Shown piece by piece: positions 21,781 to 26,439 of a DNA stretch of 26,439 bases (position 1 is the stretch's first letter; every line of letters begins with the position of its first letter). Below the pieces are notes generated by a model. The model made no database searches. It was not told the DNA's origin and was given only the letters and a program-made list of their open reading frames with translations. Where the stretch lies: positions 338 to 26,776 of the forward strand of contig DBPV01000014.1 of assembly GCA_002304995.1 (NCBI GenBank), read 5' to 3'. The position numbers and the translations under genes were made by a program. The stretch is from Syntrophaceae bacterium UBA1411 (lineage in GTDB: Bacteria; Desulfobacterota; Syntrophia; Syntrophales; Smithellaceae).

Positions 21781-23247
21781 CTACTGCAATTTGAGAACGA
21801 CGAAAAACTGCGATCGGCCGCGCTTGATCAGCAAAGCCGCGCTCTTCTTTTCGGCCGCTTTGGAGATTTCGCGGGTATAATCCTTGAGAGAGCGAATCTT
21901 GACCCGGTTCACCTGGACAATCACGTCCTGGGTCTGGATGCCCACTTCATCGGCCGGACTGCCGGGCTGCACGTCCGCCACAATGACGCCTTCGCGCGCA
22001 ATGCCCAGGGTTTTGGCCATGTCCGGGGTGATGTCCTGGGCGGCAATGCCGAACTGGAAGCGGCTGGATTTTTCCGAAGAGGCGGCGGCATTTTCCTTGC
22101 GCTCCGCCACAGTAACCTGGAAAGTCATTTCCTTTCCGTCGCGAATGACCTTGAGGTTCATTTTCTGCCCGACTTTCAATCCGGCGATGGTGAGCAGCAG
22201 ATCATGTGTATCTTTGACGGTTTTGCCGTTGATTTCCGTGATGATGTCCCCCACCTTGATGCCCGCCTTGTCGGCCGGATCATCCTTGAAGACATCCGAG
22301 ACCAGCGCGCCCTGCTTGCTCTTGTGGTTCAGGTTCGCTGCGATGTCGTCGGTGATATCCTGCACGGAGATGCCCAGCCAGCCGCGCGTGACTTTTCCCT
22401 TCGTTTTCAGATCGGCCAGAATGCTTTTCGCCATGTTGATGGGGATGGCAAAACCGATTCCCTGGCCCTGGGCGACAATGGCCGTGTTGATGCCGATGAC
22501 TTTGCCTTCCATATTAAATAAAGGACCGCCGCTGTTGCCCGGGTTGATCGAAGCATCCGTCTGGATGAAATTATCGTAAGGACCGGCGCCGATGACCCGG
22601 CCTTTGGCGCTCACAATTCCGGCCGTGACGGTGGCTTCCAGGCCGAAGGGATTGCCGATGGCGATCACCCATTCTCCCACGCGAACCTTTTCCGAATCGC
22701 CGATATCGGCCACCGGCAGGCTGTTCTCCGGTTTGATTTTAATGAGGGCGATGTCCGTATTGGCGTCCGTTCCGATCACCTTGGCTTCGTATTCCTTGCC
22801 GTCCGATATTTTAACCAGAATTTTGTCCGCCTGTTCGACGACGTGGTTATTGGTGAAAATGTACCCGTCGGAGCTGATGATAAAACCGGACCCCAGGCTG
22901 CGCTGCTTGAATTCCCGGCGCGGCATGTCGCCGAAGAAGCGGTCGAAAAATTCGTCTCCGAACGGGGAGCCGCCGAATGGCGAGCCGAAGCCGCCTCGGC
23001 CCTTATAGGTTTTGGATGTACTGATGTTGACGACCGCCGGCTTGACACGCTCGGACAGATCGGAAAAGGAGACGGGTGTCTTCATGGCCGAATCCGTAAG
23101 CGCGGGAACCGCCTGTGCCGCCGGTATTTCCGGTGCGCCGGACGTCATAAACGATGAGCGCAGGACTCCTACGACGGACACGATAAAAAATGCGACCAGA
23201 AAGGCCATCAGGAACATAAAAAAAGTTTTTCGGTTTGAATTCTTCAT
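21781..23247 (-). CDS. degP: Periplasmic serine protease, HtrA/DegP family
   Basis: This 488-residue protein has one N-terminal membrane or signal helix (FFMFLMAFLVAFFIVSVVGVL, about 9-29), a trypsin-like domain with the triad His135 (TNNHVVE), Asp165 (TDIALIK) and Ser239 (GNSGGP), and two PDZ domains (about 285-370 and 395-485). Such proteases degrade or refold misfolded envelope proteins. The anchor has no clear signal-peptidase site, so it may stay tethered, as in DegS, but the two PDZ domains and size fit DegP/DegQ. A loop rich in Gly, Phe and Asp (GRGGFGSPFGGSPFGDEFF) corresponds to the LA loop. The ATG at 23247 has a GGGAGGA site. It has a strong promoter with a dyad at the start site. 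Confidence 0.95.
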   Translation of the reverse strand: MKNSNRKTFFMFLMAFLVAFFIVSVVGVLRSSFMTSGAPEIPAAQAVPALTDSAMKTPVSFSDLSERVKPAVVNISTSKTYKGRGGFGSPFGGSPFGDEFFDRFFGDMPRREFKQRSLGSGFIISSDGYIFTNNHVVEQADKILVKISDGKEYEAKVIGTDANTDIALIKIKPENSLPVADIGDSEKVRVGEWVIAIGNPFGLEATVTAGIVSAKGRVIGAGPYDNFIQTDASINPGNSGGPLFNMEGKVIGINTAIVAQGQGIGFAIPINMAKSILADLKTKGKVTRGWLGISVQDITDDIAANLNHKSKQGALVSDVFKDDPADKAGIKVGDIITEINGKTVKDTHDLLLTIAGLKVGQKMNLKVIRDGKEMTFQVTVAERKENAAASSEKSSRFQFGIAAQDITPDMAKTLGIAREGVIVADVQPGSPADEVGIQTQDVIVQVNRVKIRSLKDYTREISKAAEKKSAALLIKRGRSQFFVVLKLQ

Positions 23248-23300
23248 TTTTTCCTCCCGGATAAACGCGCGTTGCGGTGGTTTTCCTCTGTGCTGAATTT

Positions 23301-23316
23301 TTCAAGCTGGCTTGAA
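23301..23316. promoter_or_regulatory. Dyad at the htrA transcription start, possible operator
   Basis: TTCAAGC-TG-GCTTGAA is a perfect 7+7 inverted repeat. It touches the htrA -10 box and covers the expected start point (about 23308), a typical place for a repressor. The binding protein is unknown. Confidence 0.4.
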
Positions 23317-23342
23317 TATAATGACCGGAGGAAATTTGTCAA
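23315..23342 (-). promoter_or_regulatory. Sigma-70 promoter of htrA
   Basis: On the minus strand, TTGACA (6/6, 23337-23342) and TATATT (5/6, 23315-23320) are 16 bases apart, giving a leader of about 60 bases. One of the best sigma-70-like promoters in the window. Confidence 0.75.
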
Positions 23343-23367
23343 TGCAAAACGTCATGTTAATGGCCGT

Positions 23368-23396
23368 TTGAAGTCTCGGCCCTCCTGTGTTAGGAT
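23368..23396 (+). promoter_or_regulatory. Promoter of the mla operon
   Basis: TTGAAG and TAGGAT are exactly 17 bases apart, 22 bases before the mlaE ATG. Each matches 4/6 of the consensus. It lies back to back with the htrA promoter. Confidence 0.55.
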
Positions 23397-23418
23397 AGAT
23401 TTCCGTCGGGGAGGGTTC

Positions 23419-24204
23419 ATGATTTCTTTCTGGGAAAATCTGGGACATCGCGCCACAGTGCTGTTTTGGGCGTTTGCCGACACGATTGCCTTTTCCGGCC
23501 GGGTTTTTCTGCGCATCTTCCGCCGCAAAACATACTCGAGCGCCATGCGCGAGGTTCTGGTCAATCAAATCTACTTTACCTCCGTTCAGATTTTACCCGT
23601 TTTTCTGCTCGTGTCGGTTCTTTTCGGTTCGCTGCTGATCGGCATTGTCTTTACGCTGCTCAAAGAGTTCGGTCTCACGGACTTTATCGGCCATGTCCTG
23701 ATGGGCTTGATCGTGACGGAGCTCGCGCCTTTCCTGACCGTCCTGCTCATTACGCTCCGCTCCAGCGCCGCCATCAATACGGAAATGGCCGTGATGAAGG
23801 TGAACAGGGAAATCAAAACGCTGGAAACCTTTCGCATCGACGTCATCGACTATCTTCTGGCGCCCCGCGTCATCAACGGCATCATCTCAATTGTTCTGTT
23901 GAGCAGCCTTTGTTCCATCGTGCTGCTCGCGAGCGGCATCCTTTTTTCGCGTCTGATTTTCGGCATGGGGATGGACGTTTACACAAAGATCCTGTTAACT
24001 TCAACGGATTTTTCTGATATAGTGATTGCGCTTGTCAAGTGCGGAATTTTTGGATTTTTTATTACACTGATTCCCATTCGCTTCGGTTTGCAGGCGTCGC
24101 ATGAATTGACCAGTATTCCCGTCGTCGTTTCCCGCGGGATGGTAAATGTCTTTTCGGCCATATTGATCATCGAGGTGCTGTCATTAATGACAAAATTGTT
24201 TTAA
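23419..24204 (+). CDS. mlaE: MlaE-family ABC transporter permease
   Basis: This 261-residue inner-membrane permease of the MlaE/YrbE family helps move phospholipids between the membranes with an MCE protein. About five hydrophobic segments are visible; the family core TELAPFLTVLLITLRSSAAINTEMAVMKVNREIKTLETFRIDVIDYLLAPR, which contacts the ATPase, is intact. The frame is open to 23272, but GGGGAGGG sits directly before the ATG at 23419 and the N-terminus then matches family members. It is the first gene of the operon, after its own promoter, which means no full-length ATPase is encoded ahead of it as in E. coli mlaFEDCB. Its last bases overlap the next frame. Confidence 0.92.
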   Translation: MISFWENLGHRATVLFWAFADTIAFSGRVFLRIFRRKTYSSAMREVLVNQIYFTSVQILPVFLLVSVLFGSLLIGIVFTLLKEFGLTDFIGHVLMGLIVTELAPFLTVLLITLRSSAAINTEMAVMKVNREIKTLETFRIDVIDYLLAPRVINGIISIVLLSSLCSIVLLASGILFSRLIFGMGMDVYTKILLTSTDFSDIVIALVKCGIFGFFITLIPIRFGLQASHELTSIPVVVSRGMVNVFSAILIIEVLSLMTKLF

Positions 24205-24662
24205 ATTTTTTTGATAGCGAGCAGGCGCTGCAGGCGGCGCAAAGCCACCTGATCACGGCCCATCCCCTGCAGGCTGCGCCCGTTTCCACCGATGTTCCCC
24301 TGATTTCCAACCAGGAGGCCTATCTGAACATTGCGCTCATCAAAGCCTATCACGAGAACCTGTCGCGGGGGCAGGCCCGCCGGCTGGCGCTGGAGCAGCT
24401 CGACCGGCTCGGCCTGGCGCACATTGCCCTGCGCCGGAATCCATCGCTCACGCCGGAAGAAAGATTTTATGTCATGCTGCTGCGCGCGGCCATGGTGCGC
24501 GATGCCATTCTCCTCATTGACCAGCCCTTTAAGATGATTCCGCATCTCAAAAATATTGCCTCGGTCAGGGCGGTTTTGAAAAAAATTGACGATTTGTATC
24601 TTAGCTGTCATATATTCGATTATTCGTGGATGAAAGAAAAATACAGCGGAGAAGGTCTATGA
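24183..24662 (+). CDS. Shortened, degenerate MlaF-like ABC protein without a P-loop
   Basis: A continuous frame of 159 codons lies between mlaE and mlaD. It has no ATG, GTG or TTG until codon 98, so the likely start is ATT at 24183, which has GAGGTG a few bases upstream and overlaps mlaE by 22 bases; the stop overlaps the mlaD ATG (ATGA). From residue ~40 it follows MlaF: LISNQEAYLNIALIKAYHE (the Q-loop to helical region), ARRLALEQLDRLGL, a degraded signature (LTPEERFYVMLLRAAM) and Walker B ILLIDQPF, with Gln for the catalytic Glu. The first ~90 residues of an ATPase, including Walker A, are missing and replaced by ~38 unrelated residues. It cannot hydrolyse ATP by itself. A regulatory or structural role at MlaE is inferred; a decaying pseudogene is the alternative. 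Confidence 0.7.
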   Translation: MNDKIVLNFFDSEQALQAAQSHLITAHPLQAAPVSTDVPLISNQEAYLNIALIKAYHENLSRGQARRLALEQLDRLGLAHIALRRNPSLTPEERFYVMLLRAAMVRDAILLIDQPFKMIPHLKNIASVRAVLKKIDDLYLSCHIFDYSWMKEKYSGEGL

Positions 24663-25606
24663 GCCGCGATCTGAAAGTCGGACTCTTCATCGGTGGTACA
24701 GTCATTCTTCTTGTAGCGGCCCTCCTGTATCTGGCGATGGGAAAAGGCGTTTTCGAAAAAACACATACATTTACACTTTCTTCCCGGTCCGGCGACGGCT
24801 TTGCCGTCGGCATGCCGGTGGTTTTTTCCGGATTTGATATCGGAAAAGTGGCAGCCCTGGAACTCAATGACGAAGGACTGGTGCTGATTCAGATCAAGAT
24901 TTCCGACCGCCACGTCAAGTGGATTCGGTCCGACAGCAGTTTCATTCTCTACCGTCCGCTCATCGGCTCGGCGCAGATTGTCGTCAATACCGTCAATCTG
25001 AAAAGTCCGCCGCTGGATGAGAGCAAAATTCCCCAAGTATCCATTGTCAATGATATTAATGATGCGATTGCCCGCATCGAGCCGGTTCTGGAGAAAGTTG
25101 CGCAAATTGCCGAGCATACCGAACGTCTGACGCGCAATCTTTCGGATCCCAAGGGCGATTTATACCGCGTGCTGGGGAACGCCGAAAAAATTTCGACCAA
25201 TCTGGCTTCCAAAAAATCCCTGGCGGAAATGGCGATTTCCGATGAGGAAAGTCTCCGCTCTCTGAATGAGTCTCTGAAAAAGCTGAAAGATATCACTACT
25301 AACGTCGATCGCCTGCTCGTTAAAGTGGATAAAATGGCGGATCGGACAGACGAGCAGCTCTACGGTTCGGAGGGGGCTCTGCCGCAGGTCAACGTTATTT
25401 TGAAGGACATGATCCGGAAACTCCAGAAGCTTGATAAGACTATTGATAATATTGACAAAATAAGCTCAGATGCGTCCGCCGGAACGAAGGACCTGCAGCT
25501 TCTCCGTTCCGATATCGACGATCTTCTCGCTTCTCTGACCGAGATGGTGAAAAAAATGGAGGATCTCGTCGGTACCCGCAAGACCCCGGAGTTTAAAACG
25601 CCATGA
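24659..25606 (+). CDS. mlaD: MCE-domain lipid transport protein, MlaD-like
   Basis: This 315-residue protein has one N-terminal membrane helix (about 9-27, VGLFIGGTVILLVAALLYLAM) and an MCE domain at ~35-115 (FTLSSRSGDGFAVGMPVVFSGFDIGKVAALELNDEG...). MCE proteins form hexameric rings that carry lipids across the periplasm. The remaining ~200 residues are a long helical, coiled-coil-prone region (EKVAQIAEHTERLTRNLSD, LKKLKDITTNVDRLLVKVDK, MIRKLQKLDKTIDNIDKI), longer than in E. coli MlaD (183 residues) and more like the helical tube-forming MCE proteins. The ATG at 24659 overlaps the upstream stop (ATGA) and has GGAGAAGG before it; the earlier ATG at 24626 is rejected since the basic stretch would precede the anchor. 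Confidence 0.92.
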   Translation: MSRDLKVGLFIGGTVILLVAALLYLAMGKGVFEKTHTFTLSSRSGDGFAVGMPVVFSGFDIGKVAALELNDEGLVLIQIKISDRHVKWIRSDSSFILYRPLIGSAQIVVNTVNLKSPPLDESKIPQVSIVNDINDAIARIEPVLEKVAQIAEHTERLTRNLSDPKGDLYRVLGNAEKISTNLASKKSLAEMAISDEESLRSLNESLKKLKDITTNVDRLLVKVDKMADRTDEQLYGSEGALPQVNVILKDMIRKLQKLDKTIDNIDKISSDASAGTKDLQLLRSDIDDLLASLTEMVKKMEDLVGTRKTPEFKTP

Positions 25607-26274
25607 GAAAGTATTTGTTTTTATTATTCATATTCCTTTTACTGTCCGCCTGCGGCCGGAGTGCGCCTCTGCCCGGCTGGCAGGAAAACGGCTACCGGCA
25701 GCTGGAAAACTACAAGACGTATTTTCTGTCCGGCAGAGAAGATTCCTCCGAGCCTCATTTTTTAAAGGCTCTGCGGGAAATTGCCGCCGGCAACGACATG
25801 AATCTGCTTTCTCTGGCCTACCTGACCAAGTACGGCCTCCATGCCGCCGCGCTGGAAAGCTTTGACACGGCCGACTTTGCCCGACTCTACCGGCAGGCGC
25901 CGATTCCCGCCAACATGGCCTATTGCCATTTTTTAAAAGGCAATTTCACGGCTGTCGATCCGAGCCTGCTTTCCGCGCGCTATGCCGGCGTCTTAAAAGC
26001 CGCGTTGGCGAAGGATCCCGTCCTGGCTGCCCGCGAACTGGCCGCGATCGAGGATCCCCTGTCGCGCCTGATTGCCTGCGGCGTCTGGGTGCGGTATCTG
26101 CCCTACGACGAGCCTATTTTGCAGATCGCTCTCTCCACCGCCTCTGATAACGGCTGGAAAAGGCCGCTGTGGGCGTATCTTGACCGGCTCCAAAACTACT
26201 ATGAGGCGAAGGGCGACACCGCCCAGGCGGGCATGATCCGGGACAGGCTGCTGCTTTTGAAAAAAATGAACTGA
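25603..26274 (+). CDS. Lipoprotein of the mla operon
   Basis: This 223-residue protein starts with a signal peptide MRKYLFLLFIFLLLSAC; the lipobox LSAC puts the lipidated Cys at position 17. The body is mostly helical (SEPHFLKALREIAAGNDMNLLSLAYLTKYGLHAAALESF, and KGDTAQAGMIRDRLLLLKKM at the end), like short tetratrico-type repeats. It shares ATGA with the mlaD stop, so it is translationally coupled and likely part of the lipid transport machine at the outer membrane or the periplasmic face of the inner membrane. It is not MlaC or MlaB, neither of which is in view, and not clearly PqiC. I do not recognise its family. Confidence 0.82.
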   Translation: MRKYLFLLFIFLLLSACGRSAPLPGWQENGYRQLENYKTYFLSGREDSSEPHFLKALREIAAGNDMNLLSLAYLTKYGLHAAALESFDTADFARLYRQAPIPANMAYCHFLKGNFTAVDPSLLSARYAGVLKAALAKDPVLAARELAAIEDPLSRLIACGVWVRYLPYDEPILQIALSTASDNGWKRPLWAYLDRLQNYYEAKGDTAQAGMIRDRLLLLKKMN

Positions 26275-26314
26275 AAAACGATATGGAAACAAACAAAAAT
26301 AAACGGAGGCAGGA

Positions 26315-26439
26315 ATGAAGAAAGCGGGATTGGATGTCATCATCGGAGTGCTGTTTTGTTTGGCGGCTTTGCTGGTGCTGGGCTGCGCCGGCGGTTCCAA
26401 GGAAATGCTGGATGAAGATTTCAAGAAAATGAACAACGA
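26315..26439 (+). CDS. Lipoprotein, 5' part (cut by right edge)
   Basis: The frame begins MKKAGLDVIIGVLFCLAALLVLGC, a signal peptide with lipobox VLGC (Cys24), then AGGSKEMLDEDFKKMNN at the window end. GGAGGCAGGA precedes the ATG. It starts 40 bases after the previous lipoprotein with no terminator between, so it may be a further gene of the mla operon. Only 41 residues are visible and the function cannot be judged. Confidence 0.8.
   Translation, partial: MKKAGLDVIIGVLFCLAALLVLGCAGGSKEMLDEDFKKMNN

Noticed and set aside
1..26439. tRNA or rRNA genes, CRISPR arrays, insertion sequences, phage integration sites
   Set aside because: No cloverleaf, no regularly spaced repeats, no transposase or integrase motifs were found in any frame or gap.

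Overview
The window reads as chromosomal core DNA of a Gram-negative, probably anaerobic, bacterium. The best guess is a deltaproteobacterium (Desulfobacterota, perhaps near Syntrophus/Smithella). Reasons: an MCE/Mla envelope lipid-transport operon and several outer-membrane-type lipoprotein signals; a phenylacetate-CoA-ligase-like gene paired with a tandem-ACT protein, as in many anaerobes; a PiT/DUF47 pair; moderately GC-rich genes with AT-rich promoters; no insertion sequences, phage genes, tRNAs or CRISPR. This placement is inference from gene content, not from a marker phylogeny.

Layout, left to right. The 3' two thirds of the DNA gyrase A gene enters from the left edge and ends at a hairpin. 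Then come an Smr-domain protein, and archease plus the RNA ligase RtcB (an RNA repair pair), then a 102-residue protein made of two near-identical four-cysteine modules and a strong terminator (to 4775). On the minus strand follow a tandem-ACT protein and a divergent phenylacetate-CoA ligase homologue. A plus-strand signalling group holds a HAMP/degenerate-GGDEF membrane protein, a coiled-coil lipoprotein and an HD-GYP phosphodiesterase (6977-9924). Minus-strand Nudix, thioredoxin (with a duplicated zinc ribbon) and YbaK genes follow, then an intergenic repeat with two terminator-like hairpins, a LysA-type PLP decarboxylase, and the PiT phosphate transporter with its DUF47 partner.

The most distinctive locus is a tight five-gene minus-strand operon (19155 down to 14927): a full-length lysine 2,3-aminomutase, two D-Ala-D-Ala-ligase-like ATP-grasp enzymes, a small DUF486 membrane protein and a GNAT acetyltransferase. 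The reading proposed here is that it makes beta-lysine and then ligates and/or acetylates it into a small molecule; I know of no characterised product for this arrangement.

To the right are mutM (Fpg), a PHP-domain phosphoesterase that carries a perfect ParB-binding parS site inside its coding sequence, and a periplasmic HtrA/DegP protease with a good sigma-70 promoter and a dyad at its start site. An Mla-type operon closes the window: permease (mlaE), a shortened ABC-ATPase-like protein without a P-loop and with Gln in place of the Walker B Glu, mlaD, and two lipoproteins (the last cut by the edge). The parS site together with gyrA suggests, but does not prove, that the region lies in the origin-proximal part of the chromosome.

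Start codons were moved downstream of the longest open frame wherever homology or a ribosome binding site favoured it; these choices are stated in the entries.
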